From NCBI GenBank assembly GCA_964596645.1, contig CAZQVB010000023.1, positions 9,903 through 73,902 of the forward strand: a DNA stretch of 64,000 nt. Reading direction: 5' to 3'. Positions 8,942 to 17,334 of the stretch are shown here, piece by piece; positions within the stretch are counted from its first letter, which is position 1; each line of letters starts with the position of its first letter. The notes below the pieces were generated by a model. That model worked only from the letters and a program-made list of their open reading frames with translations. It did not search any database and was not told where the DNA came from. The position numbers were made by a program, and so were the translations under genes. This DNA comes from CAVQEK01 sp964596645 (GTDB lineage Bacteria > Bacteroidota > Bacteroidia > Cytophagales > Cyclobacteriaceae).

Positions 8942-10393
8942 ATGAAATGGTGGCGGCCCCAATTGCTTTTTCTATTCTTACTCGCCACTTCCATGCCTGC
9001 TGCAGGCTCGGCCTGGCATAGGAGTCTGGCCGACGGTGATACCGCGCTGAATAATGCAGCCGACAGCAGCACGGTAGTGATTGATAAAATATTTGTGGTG
9101 GGCAACCGCAAAACAAAAGAGCGCATCATCCTGCGTGAACTGGATATAATGGCAGGGCAGGCATATACGCGGGCAGAGCTTGATGAGCTGATTGCGCAAG
9201 ACCGCAAGAAAATACTCAACACCCGCCTGTTCCTCACGGTCGATGTCAGTGTGGTAGCACTTGACGCCGACCTGGTGGACGTGATCATCAGGGTGAGTGA
9301 ACGCTGGTATTTTTTCCCCATACCCATTTTCAATCTGGCCGACCGCAACTTCACCGAGTGGTGGGTAAACCAGGGGCGCGACCTGAGCCGGGTCGAGTAT
9401 GGATTGCAACTGCGTCAATTCAACTTCCGCGGTCGCAACGAAACGCTGAGCCTGTTGGGCCTTTTTGGCTTTACCAAGCAGATGCGCCTGTCGTATCAGG
9501 TGCCGTATATAGACAATGCCCAGAAAATGGGCCTCACGCTGGCCATCGACTACTCCGCCAATAAAAATGTGCGGGCACGTACGCAAGATCACTTGCTGCA
9601 GTTCATCGGGGCCGACTTCACCTTGCTGGAGCAACTGCGAACGGGTGCATTCTTCACCTACAGGCCCGATTTCTATAGCTATCACGAGCTGGGTCTTTTC
9701 ACCAGTTTTGCCTATGCCGCCGACACACTTGTGCAGGAAAATCCCAACTACTTTTCCGCCTCTGCCGATCAGCAAAAATATATCGGCATCAGCTATGGCT
9801 TTACCAATGACCGCCGCGACTACGTGGGCTACCCACTCAGTGGCTCCTTCTCCCGTTTCGACGTATCTCAGATCGGCCTGGGGCTATTTCGTGACGTGGG
9901 CATATTCCGAATGGCCGCACAACATGCGCGCTACATGGAGCTGGGCAAGCAGTTTTACTTTTCCACCAATCTGTCGGGCCTGGCCTCTTTCCCCGATCGC
10001 CAACCCTACTTCAACTACAGCGGGCTGGGGCAAAACGACGCCTTCATCCGCGGCTATGAGCGATATGTGATCGAAGGCCAACATTTTATACTGAACAATA
10101 ATTCTCTCAAGCGGCGTTTATTTGCCTGGGAATATGATATGCAGCGCCTGATCCCCATCCGGCAGTTCAGCAAAATACCCATAGCCGCCTATTTCACGGT
10201 CAATTTCGATCATGGCTATGTGGCCAATTACGCCGGATATGAGTCAAACACCCGCTTTACCGACCGCTACCTGATGGGTGGTGGCCTGGGCATCGATATC
10301 GTGTCGTTCTACGACTTTGTGATGCGCTGGGAATACTCGATCAATGTGGCCGGTGAGCGCGGCCTATACCTCAACATCCAGTCTGCATTTTAG
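8942..10393 (+). CDS. Omp85/BamA-like outer-membrane protein with one POTRA domain
   Basis: The protein has a Sec signal peptide (to about residue 24), a POTRA-like domain (KIFVVGNRKTKERIILRELD onward, about 45-120) and a C-terminal beta barrel of about 330 residues ending in the aromatic C-terminus SAF expected of outer-membrane barrels. The barrel has a surface-antigen style GFTNDRRDYVGYPLSGSF segment. With one POTRA domain it is much shorter than BamA and is closer to the small BamA/TamA-related proteins common in Bacteroidota. The ATG at 8942 places the signal peptide at the very start; an in-frame ATG at 8876 would add 22 residues before it. The role may be protein or lipid insertion at the outer membrane; the substrate is unknown. 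Confidence 0.8.
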   Translation: MKWWRPQLLFLFLLATSMPAAGSAWHRSLADGDTALNNAADSSTVVIDKIFVVGNRKTKERIILRELDIMAGQAYTRAELDELIAQDRKKILNTRLFLTVDVSVVALDADLVDVIIRVSERWYFFPIPIFNLADRNFTEWWVNQGRDLSRVEYGLQLRQFNFRGRNETLSLLGLFGFTKQMRLSYQVPYIDNAQKMGLTLAIDYSANKNVRARTQDHLLQFIGADFTLLEQLRTGAFFTYRPDFYSYHELGLFTSFAYAADTLVQENPNYFSASADQQKYIGISYGFTNDRRDYVGYPLSGSFSRFDVSQIGLGLFRDVGIFRMAAQHARYMELGKQFYFSTNLSGLASFPDRQPYFNYSGLGQNDAFIRGYERYVIEGQHFILNNNSLKRRLFAWEYDMQRLIPIRQFSKIPIAAYFTVNFDHGYVANYAGYESNTRFTDRYLMGGGLGIDIVSFYDFVMRWEYSINVAGERGLYLNIQSAF

Positions 10394-10561
10394 TACCGAT
10401 GCGGCAGGCCGGGGCTGCGTACATATGTGGCCAGGTTTATTTCATCCATATTTCCAATCACTTTGTAGAAAAAACAGTCACCATCGACGCATTTGTGTAG
10501 CATAAAATTGAGATTCAAAATAATTTTACACATCGATTTTTAACTGACGTAAGCAAGAGCA

Positions 10562-12784
10562 ATGAAGAAATGGATAGTAAGTGTTGGTATGATTATTTGC
10601 CTTTTTCACGGGGTACAGGCCGATGAAGGCATGTGGCTACCTCACCTGATCGGGCAGAATTTTGAGGAAATGCAGGCGATGGGCCTCAAGCTGAATCCGT
10701 CGCAGATTTATGATGTTAATCATTCCAGCCTGAAAGACGCCATAGTGAGCTTTGGCGGCTTTTGTACAGGCGAAATCATATCGCCGAAAGGCCTCATCCT
10801 CACCAATCACCACTGTGGCTTTGGGCAAATACAGCAATTGAGCACAGTAGAAAACAACCTGGTGGACAATGGATTTTGGGCGCGAACCCATGCCGAAGAG
10901 CTGCCAAACAAGGGTTTGTTTGTGCAGTTTCTGGTGCGCATAGAAGACGTCACAGTCAAAGTACTCAAAGACGTAAAGCCAGGCATGACCGAATATGCCC
11001 GCGAAGCAGCCGTTGCCAGGAACATTTCGCAACTGCAGCGCGAAACCAAAGGCGATACCCACTACGACGTAGTGATAAAGCCCGTGTATGAAGGCAGCGA
11101 ATACCTGCTGTTTGTGTACGAAAGATATAATGATGTGCGGCTGGTGGGTGCTCCGCCTGAGTCTATCGGCAAGTTTGGCGGCGACACCGACAACTGGATG
11201 TGGCCCAGGCACACCGGCGATTTCGCACTGTTCCGGGTGTACGCCGGCCCCGATGGCAAGCCCGCCGACTACTCCCCCGAAAATGTGCCGCTGAAGCCAA
11301 AGCATCACCTGCCTGTGTCGCTGCGCGGTGTAGAGCAGGGCTCTTTTGCCATGGTGATGGGCTTCCCCGGCAGCACCGAGCGCTTTCTCACCTCCGGCGG
11401 AGTGGCGCTGGCCATGGAGCAAACGCTGCCGACGCGCATAAAGATCCGGGCAAAAAAGTTGGACATCATGAAAGAAGACATGGATGCCAGCAAGGCCGTA
11501 CAGCTCAAATATGTGTCGAAATACTACCGCGTGAGCAATTACTACAAATACTTTATGGGGCAAATGCGCGGCATTGAAAACCTCGACGTGTATGACAAAA
11601 AACTGGCAAGGGAAGCTGAGCTGAGCAAATGGATCTCTGCACGCAGCAAACGCCAAAAAGTCTACGGAGATGTGCTCGGCGATCTGGACGCTGCCTACCG
11701 GCAACTGGCACAATATGAGTTGCCCTATCACTACTTCTATGAAGCCGGTTTCGGTATAGAGTTCGTGCGGTTTGGCTACAAGTACAAAAGCCTGATCGAC
11801 CTGCTGGAAAACGACAGCACCAGCACCACAGCGCTGGAAGCTGAGCTGGCTGCCTTCAGCAAAGCGGCCGATGAGTTTTACAAAGACTACAATGCGCCTA
11901 CCGACAAAAAAATATTTATGGCCATGTCGAAAATGCTGTATGACGAAGTGGACGAGGCCTTTCACCCGGATGTATTCAATGCCGTAAAGCTGACGGATGC
12001 GGACAAATCCGGCGACTTATCCGGATTGGAAATTGCATCGCCCGGCGATTTCTTTCCTTTGGCCCAGCGCATATTCGAGCAGTCGATATTGGTCGATGAA
12101 AGCAAGATGTCGTCTTTCCTCGCCCAGCCCGATGCCGATCTGCTCAAGAGCGATCCCGGTTATATATTCGCCAACTCCATATACAACGCATACCGCGCGC
12201 TGAGCATCAAAAGAGGCAACGCGCTGAAAGACCTTAATGACGCCCGCCGGCGCTACATTGCCGGGCTGAGGGAAATGCTGCCGGATGAACTGTTCTACCC
12301 CGACGCCAACTTCACTATGCGCGTGACCTATGGCGATGTGCAGGGCTACAGCCCGCAAGATGCCGTGTGGTACCACTATGCCACCACGCTGCAGGGTGTG
12401 ATGCAAAAGGAAGATCCGAACAATCCGGAGTTTACTGTACCAGACAAACTGGAGGAGCTTTACAAACAAAAGGACTTTGGCCAATATGGACTGAATGGCA
12501 CCATGCCCGTGGGCTTCATCAGCAACAACGACATCACCGGCGGCAACTCGGGCAGCCCCGTCATCAATGGCAATGGCGAGCTCATCGGCCTGGCCTTCGA
12601 CGGCAACTGGGAGGCTATGAGTGGCGATATAGTATTTGAAAAAGAGCTGCAGCGCTGCATCAGCGTGGATATACGCTACGTGCTGTTCATCATCGACAAA
12701 TTTGCCGGTGCCAGCCACCTGATAGAGGAAATGACACTAGTGGGTATGGAAGATTCCACAAACAGGCCAAAGAAAGACTCATAG
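10562..12784 (+). CDS. S46 family dipeptidyl-peptidase, DPP7 type
   Basis: This secreted or periplasmic serine exopeptidase releases dipeptides from protein fragments. It has a signal peptide (about 1-20), the catalytic His region TNHHCG (His83/84), the Asp region GDTDNWMWPRH (about 207-217) and the nucleophile Ser663 in GGNSGSP. In this family the residue 18 positions after the nucleophile sets specificity: Arg in DPP11 (acidic P1) and Gly in DPP7 (hydrophobic P1). Here it is Gly681, so a DPP7-like specificity is expected. The length of 740 aa is normal. It is followed by a strong terminator hairpin and is probably monocistronic. Confidence 0.93.
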   Translation: MKKWIVSVGMIICLFHGVQADEGMWLPHLIGQNFEEMQAMGLKLNPSQIYDVNHSSLKDAIVSFGGFCTGEIISPKGLILTNHHCGFGQIQQLSTVENNLVDNGFWARTHAEELPNKGLFVQFLVRIEDVTVKVLKDVKPGMTEYAREAAVARNISQLQRETKGDTHYDVVIKPVYEGSEYLLFVYERYNDVRLVGAPPESIGKFGGDTDNWMWPRHTGDFALFRVYAGPDGKPADYSPENVPLKPKHHLPVSLRGVEQGSFAMVMGFPGSTERFLTSGGVALAMEQTLPTRIKIRAKKLDIMKEDMDASKAVQLKYVSKYYRVSNYYKYFMGQMRGIENLDVYDKKLAREAELSKWISARSKRQKVYGDVLGDLDAAYRQLAQYELPYHYFYEAGFGIEFVRFGYKYKSLIDLLENDSTSTTALEAELAAFSKAADEFYKDYNAPTDKKIFMAMSKMLYDEVDEAFHPDVFNAVKLTDADKSGDLSGLEIASPGDFFPLAQRIFEQSILVDESKMSSFLAQPDADLLKSDPGYIFANSIYNAYRALSIKRGNALKDLNDARRRYIAGLREMLPDELFYPDANFTMRVTYGDVQGYSPQDAVWYHYATTLQGVMQKEDPNNPEFTVPDKLEELYKQKDFGQYGLNGTMPVGFISNNDITGGNSGSPVINGNGELIGLAFDGNWEAMSGDIVFEKELQRCISVDIRYVLFIIDKFAGASHLIEEMTLVGMEDSTNRPKKDS

Positions 12785-12828
12785 ATTTTCTGGCATTTGA
12801 CGCCTGCACCTGAGGCAGGGCACAAAAA

Positions 12829-12870
12829 CAGGCTGCCGACATGCATTCTTTACAGCATGTCGGCAGCCTG
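12829..12870. terminator. Bidirectional intrinsic terminator
   Basis: A perfect 16-bp inverted repeat (12829-12844 and 12855-12870, starting CAGGCTGCCGAC) encloses a 10-base loop. It has an A-rich flank on the left and a TTCCGTTTT flank on the right. It lies between the convergent S46 peptidase gene and the small membrane-protein gene and can serve both. Confidence 0.85.
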
Positions 12871-12894
12871 TTCCGTTTTGCAGGTTAAGATCGG

Positions 12895-13044
12895 CTAATG
12901 ATCTTGCTCTGTGCCCTTCTTGTGTATTCTTGGGCCGTAGGCTTTCAACAGATCAATGGCTGCGAGCCCGGCACCAAATGAGGCCAGCATAATAAAAATG
13001 GCTATAAAAATGTCTGCGCCTGAAGAGATTGGAGCATCTATCAT
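12895..13044 (-). CDS. Small single-span membrane protein, function unknown
   Basis: This is a predicted 49-residue protein. From the ATG at 13044 it has a short polar N-terminus (MIDAPISSGAD), one hydrophobic segment (about residues 11-33) with small residues, and a basic tail (YGPRIHKKGTEQDH). The terminator on its 3' side and the codon pattern support a real gene. I do not recognise a family. It lies about 70 bases downstream of the C2-like gene on the same strand and could share its transcript. Confidence 0.5.
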   Translation of the reverse strand: MIDAPISSGADIFIAIFIMLASFGAGLAAIDLLKAYGPRIHKKGTEQDH

Positions 13045-13117
13045 GGTTGTATCTTTTTCTGCAAAATAAAAGAATAATGTTGGAAATGCCACAGCACCCT
13101 TTTCAAAAAGAGAATGT

Positions 13118-13483
13118 TCAGGCCAGCTCCCAGCTCAGGGTGTATTTCGCTTTCTGCGTTTCTTTCAGGTTCAGCGTGAGGTCCGTGCTGAAGGATTCGC
13201 CGATGGCGCCGTCGAGCACCATGTGAAAGCTGCCCAGGTGGTCGTTGGGCGAGAGCAAATCCCAATCCCACAACTCCACCGTAGCGCGGTCACCCATGCG
13301 CAAGCCTTCTATCACCACATCCAGAGGGGTAGTGGTGTCCATGCTTATCGGCAGGCATTTCTTGTGCTGCGGCCATATTTTTTTGTTTTTAAACTTTAAG
13401 AAAACGTCGTCAGATCCCTCCTCTTCTACCAGATAACAATACAAGCTCTTAAGGATCAGCGTCACATACTTACTACTTTTCAT
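13118..13483 (-). CDS. C2-like domain protein
   Basis: This protein of about 121 aa is predicted to be cytoplasmic, with no signal peptide. Its pattern resembles a C2-type beta sandwich: DVFLKFKNKKIWPQ, then VVIEGLRMGDRATVELWDWD and a LLSPNDHLGSF loop. The WDWDLLSPNDHLG stretch is like the Asp-containing calcium loop of C2 domains. I use the ATG at 13483, which begins MKSSKYVTLILKSLYC; an in-frame TTG at 13537 would add 18 residues. C2 domains bind membranes or proteins, often with calcium, and are rare as stand-alone bacterial proteins. The fold assignment comes from pattern only and the function is unknown. Confidence 0.55.
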   Translation of the reverse strand: MKSSKYVTLILKSLYCYLVEEEGSDDVFLKFKNKKIWPQHKKCLPISMDTTTPLDVVIEGLRMGDRATVELWDWDLLSPNDHLGSFHMVLDGAIGESFSTDLTLNLKETQKAKYTLSWELA

Positions 13484-13978
13484 AGGTAAAAAATGTTCGT
13501 TGACCAATGACTCTGAAAATGCTTCAAATTTCTGCAAGCCCTGTCTTTTTTTAGGTGAAAAGGGCGCCCGTATATTGCATGGGTGCTCTCATGGCGCATT
13601 GGTAATACCGAATGATTGGGCGCCAGGCGAATGGCTTTATTGCCGCATTCGGCTGCCCTCAGCAGTAGCCCATCACGGTTAAAAAAAAACAACCGTTGGC
13701 ACAGTCCATCAAACAACTTTCCTTGTCTCAAAATAGCCTGCCCCTTTTCTGATCAAATATTATGATGGCGCTACCGCAGCGTTATGATGTAATTGGCCAG
13801 CAATACGCTTCAGGCTCAATAGATTTCTTGCTGTATAGAGAAATGAATAAAACAATATGATCGTTGGCAAAGGAGGGCATTGGACGCCGGTCGCCGAATG
13901 ACGAACTTATTTTCTGGCACTTCCGACTACATAGGCAAGACTTATTATTTTTGCCTCGCTTTCAGCTAAACCACAATA
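13484..13978. other. Intergenic region between divergent genes
   Basis: No supported gene lies here. A minus-strand open frame covers 13484-13731, but its codon pattern is not convincing and it overlaps the start of the C2-like gene. The part near 13946 has a Bacteroidota -7 box for the following gene. A run of nine A residues at about 13680 is the only low-complexity feature. Confidence 0.4.
13946..13953 (+). promoter_or_regulatory. Bacteroidota -7 box for the Ig-like repeat protein
   Basis: TATTTTTG fits the TAnnTTTG consensus and lies 25 bases before the ATG at 13979. No -33 element is evident. Confidence 0.35.
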
Positions 13979-15982
13979 ATGACCATACCCATGCACAGAG
14001 CATTGCATTTTTTATCTTCAAGCTTTTTTCTTTTCCACCTTACCTGCCTGGCCGCACTGGCCCAGGTAGCCACCGACGCGCCGGCACCACGCGACTCTAT
14101 ACAGCAGGTATCGCTCATATTTTTTGTACAGCATGGCCAGCCCAACACGCTGGATGTGTATTCCCACCCCTTCTTCAAGGGGAAAGAGGCCAACTATGCC
14201 TTTGAGACCCCCGGAGCAGATTTGCCCGAAGGCATGCAGTTTACAGACACAGGTTTGCTCAGTTGGTCGCCCGCCGCAGAGCAGTTTACCCGGCTTCAGG
14301 CCGATGCGCTCCGCATTCCTTTTGCTGCTGTCGACAACCGCGGCATACTGAACGTGGCCGGCAACATACGCGTGGTGGCGCAGGGCGAGCTCGATCCCAC
14401 AGCACAGGCAGGCACAGCTCCACTCAGTGCTGTAACTGTAGCATCGCAGCTAGACACTGCCTCTGAGCCCAATGGACCACTACGGCTGCTGGCACCCGAA
14501 ACGGCGATGTGGAATGAGAAAGCAGAAAATGAGACCTTCTCATTTCAGTTCGACGCCGGCGGGGGCATGGGTGAATATACCTTTGAAGTGCTGGAACCCG
14601 AAATGCTCATGGAGCAGCTCGACCGCTATGGCAACTTCGAGTGGACCCCCGGCTACGACGCGGTGTCGGCCGAGGAGCAGGAAAAGACTTTTCACCTCTC
14701 GGTGCGGCTGCGCGATGGTGCAGGCAACGACACCACGCGCACCTTTCGACTCTATGTGCGGCATCAGAACCGCCCGCCGGTAGTGAGCGAATTGCCCACG
14801 TTTTACATTCAATACGAAAAGAATAATAAGTATGCGCTGCAAAAAAGCGGGCTCATCTATGACCCCGACGGCGATTCCATCATTTTCAAGACGGCGCTGA
14901 AAGAGCTGCCCCAGGGTATGAGAATGGGCCCGGATGGCGTGATCACCTGGAAACCCTCCGTGCGGCAGTTCAACTATCTGCGCAACGAACCCATTTATCT
15001 CAGCTTTAGCGTGGAAGAAGTATACGGTGATGCGCGCTCAATCGGACAGCTCAAGATAGACGCCTCGCAGGAAGACCTGCCCCCTGTGGTGACGATGATT
15101 CCCGAGAAAAGTAACTATGAGCTGAAGGAAAATGAAGAGTTGCACATCAATTTTTTCGTGACCGACCCCAACGGTGAAAGCGACCTGCTGGCCTTCGACT
15201 TCGTCAGTGAAAACAGCGCACTGGACAAAAAGGCCCTCGACCGTATCGATGACTGGCAATTTGAATTTACATGGTCTCCGGGCTACGATTTCATAAAGCA
15301 GGAAGGTGCCTCTGAGGAGTTTGTCATTACTTTTTTTGCCATAGACAAAGAAAATAACCGCACCGAGATAGACGTGAAGGTGAAGGTAAGCGATACAGAA
15401 AACCTGGTGGAAAAAGACCGCGTGCTGTACGACCAATACCGCACGGTGCTGGAGCGGTCGTGGGACCTGATCCACCAGCTGAACGAAAAAGAAGATGAGC
15501 TGGAAAAGCGCTATAAAAAAGCCCGGACAGGCAAAAAAAACAGGGCCATCTTCACCGCCTCCATGGGTGGGCTCACAGGGCTTTCGCCGGTGATCTTCCT
15601 GAACGAACCCACCGGGCAAAAAGTAACCGCCGGTATAGGCGGCACGGCCACAGCCACCATTGGCACGCTGGAAGCCAGCGAAGTAATAGGCGAATCGCCC
15701 ACGGAGATCATGCGCGACCTGAGCTATGTATCGCAAAAGCGCAACGACCTGATCGTAAACGGCAACGTGTTTGCCAGCAAATATGCCCTGCCACTCAGCC
15801 GGCGTGACAAATCTTTTTCGAACGACCTGCACAGCATGTCCCTGCACCTGCGACTGAACGATATCGCCAAACTGGAGCTCGACCCCGCCTGGGAAAACTC
15901 TAAAAATGCGACCGACAAAAACATTAAAAAGATATTTAAAGACTTCAATCCCGATCCGAGGTTTGAGCAGAATTATGAATGA
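13979..15982 (+). CDS. Secreted protein with tandem Ig/cadherin-like domains
   Basis: This 667-aa protein has a Sec signal peptide (about residues 1-29, cleavage near ALAQ). At least three beta-sandwich repeats of the putative-Ig/cadherin-like kind follow, at about 185-270, 275-370 and 375-475. Each contains a phrase such as FEWTPGYDAV, ITWKPSV or FTWSPGYDF and a PDGDS or PNGES loop, as in calcium-binding cadherin-like repeats. An earlier, looser copy is near 60-110 (LLSWSPAAEQF). The final third has a charged helical segment (480-520), a Gly-rich hydrophobic stretch (530-570) and a polar C-terminus. There is no obvious type IX sorting domain. It may be an adhesin or a structural envelope protein; no close family name is recognised. 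Confidence 0.6.
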   Translation: MTIPMHRALHFLSSSFFLFHLTCLAALAQVATDAPAPRDSIQQVSLIFFVQHGQPNTLDVYSHPFFKGKEANYAFETPGADLPEGMQFTDTGLLSWSPAAEQFTRLQADALRIPFAAVDNRGILNVAGNIRVVAQGELDPTAQAGTAPLSAVTVASQLDTASEPNGPLRLLAPETAMWNEKAENETFSFQFDAGGGMGEYTFEVLEPEMLMEQLDRYGNFEWTPGYDAVSAEEQEKTFHLSVRLRDGAGNDTTRTFRLYVRHQNRPPVVSELPTFYIQYEKNNKYALQKSGLIYDPDGDSIIFKTALKELPQGMRMGPDGVITWKPSVRQFNYLRNEPIYLSFSVEEVYGDARSIGQLKIDASQEDLPPVVTMIPEKSNYELKENEELHINFFVTDPNGESDLLAFDFVSENSALDKKALDRIDDWQFEFTWSPGYDFIKQEGASEEFVITFFAIDKENNRTEIDVKVKVSDTENLVEKDRVLYDQYRTVLERSWDLIHQLNEKEDELEKRYKKARTGKKNRAIFTASMGGLTGLSPVIFLNEPTGQKVTAGIGGTATATIGTLEASEVIGESPTEIMRDLSYVSQKRNDLIVNGNVFASKYALPLSRRDKSFSNDLHSMSLHLRLNDIAKLELDPAWENSKNATDKNIKKIFKDFNPDPRFEQNYE

Positions 15983-16260
15983 CAGGAACACCGGCCGGCG
16001 ATAAATAATATGCCCGGTCTTTTTCTATACGCGGGCGGCATGCTAGCTTAGGGCAGTTTTTTTCTCACCGCATCCATTTTTATGTCATCACCACATACTG
16101 CCTTACCGGCTTTTTTTATCCGCTATTCAAATACCGCGATCTTCCGGCACGGTACTTTTCTACGCTTATGCCTGGCCCATCGCCTTCAGTCTGCATGGAG
16201 CGCAATTAATGACGAGGCCAGCAGCAATATCTTGTACCCACACACGCAAAACATACAGGC

Positions 16261-17334
16261 ATGAAAAACTATAAAATAGCCGTAATACCGGGCGATGGCA
16301 TTGGCCAGGAAGTGATACCGGAAGGACTGCGCGTGCTGCAGGCTGTCGCTGCCCGCCACGGGCTTACATGGCAGTTTGACGTCTGCGATTGGGGATGCGA
16401 ACGATATCATAAAACAGGCAAAATGATGCCTGATGACGGGTTAGATAGCATTCGCCATCACGATGCCATATACCTGGGTGCTGTGGGCTACCCTGGTGTG
16501 CCCGACCACACCTCGCTCTGGGGACTGCTCATACCCATACGGCGGCAGTTTCAGCAATATGTGAATGTGCGACCGGTCAGGCTTTTTCCGGGTGTGCCCT
16601 GCCCGCTGGCAAACCGCAAGCCGGAGGATATTGACTTTGTGGTGGTGCGCGAAAACAATGAGGGCGAATACTCAGAAATCGGAGGCCGGCTGAACCGCGG
16701 CACCGACGATGAAATATGCGTTCAGGAGAGCGTTTTTACGCGCAAGGGTACCGATCGAATATTGAGATTTGCTTTTGAACTGGCCCAAACCAGAAAGAAG
16801 AAACTCACGTCGGCAACCAAATCCAACGGCATCGTACATACCATGCCGTTTTGGGACGAGCGCGTGGAGGATATCGCCCTGGCCTATCCCGACGTACAAT
16901 GGAACAAATTTCACATCGACATACTCACCGCACACTTCGTGCTGCACCCCGACTGGTTCGATGTGGTGGTCGGCTCCAACCTTTTTGGTGACATACTCTC
17001 CGACCTTGGCCCGGCCATAGCCGGCACCATCGGCATTGCCCCCTCTGCCAACATCAACCCGGAGCGGCAGTTCCCTTCCATGTTCGAGCCTGTGCACGGT
17101 TCGGCACCCGACATAGCTGGAAAAGGTATCGCCAACCCGGTAGGCGCTGTTTGGTCAGCGGCACTTATGCTGCAGCACCTGGGAGAAGGCGCCGCCGCCG
17201 CTGCCATTGTATCGGCCATGGAAAAAGTAATCGCCGAAGGCAAAGCCATCACACGCGACATGGGCGGCAAGGCCGGCACCACAGCATGTACCGACGCCAT
17301 AATAGCCGCTATAGAAAACAGCCCAACGATATGA
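16261..17334 (+). CDS. Tartrate/D-malate dehydrogenase family enzyme
   Basis: This 357-aa enzyme belongs to the isocitrate/isopropylmalate dehydrogenase superfamily, which uses NAD and a divalent metal for oxidative decarboxylation of a 2-hydroxyacid. The N-terminus IAVIPGDGIGQEV and the late motifs NLFGDILSD and EPVHGSAPDIAGKG are diagnostic for the superfamily. The segment LWGLLIPIRRQF followed by VNVRP is the form seen in tartrate dehydrogenase and D-malate dehydrogenase, not in isopropylmalate dehydrogenase. Its stop overlaps the start of the dicarboxylate transporter gene as ATGA, so uptake and oxidation of a C4-dicarboxylate such as malate or tartrate are likely coupled. No leu genes are nearby. 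Confidence 0.85.
   Translation: MKNYKIAVIPGDGIGQEVIPEGLRVLQAVAARHGLTWQFDVCDWGCERYHKTGKMMPDDGLDSIRHHDAIYLGAVGYPGVPDHTSLWGLLIPIRRQFQQYVNVRPVRLFPGVPCPLANRKPEDIDFVVVRENNEGEYSEIGGRLNRGTDDEICVQESVFTRKGTDRILRFAFELAQTRKKKLTSATKSNGIVHTMPFWDERVEDIALAYPDVQWNKFHIDILTAHFVLHPDWFDVVVGSNLFGDILSDLGPAIAGTIGIAPSANINPERQFPSMFEPVHGSAPDIAGKGIANPVGAVWSAALMLQHLGEGAAAAAIVSAMEKVIAEGKAITRDMGGKAGTTACTDAIIAAIENSPTI

Noticed and set aside
10637..11965. 442-codon open frame antisense to the S46 peptidase
   Set aside because: Catalytic motifs lie on the plus strand; the antisense frame has atypical His/Val-rich composition and no family signature.
13480..13731. Minus-strand frame upstream of the C2-like gene
   Set aside because: Composition is not protein-like over its length, no domain is visible, and it overlaps the C2-like gene start.
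15038..15991. 317-codon antisense frame in the Ig-like repeat gene
   Set aside because: It mirrors the codon bias of the plus-strand gene, which has a signal peptide and repeats.
17151..17330. N-terminal extension of the dicarboxylate transporter
   Set aside because: The extension is Arg/His-rich shadow of the dehydrogenase gene; the ATGA overlap at 17331 gives the natural start.
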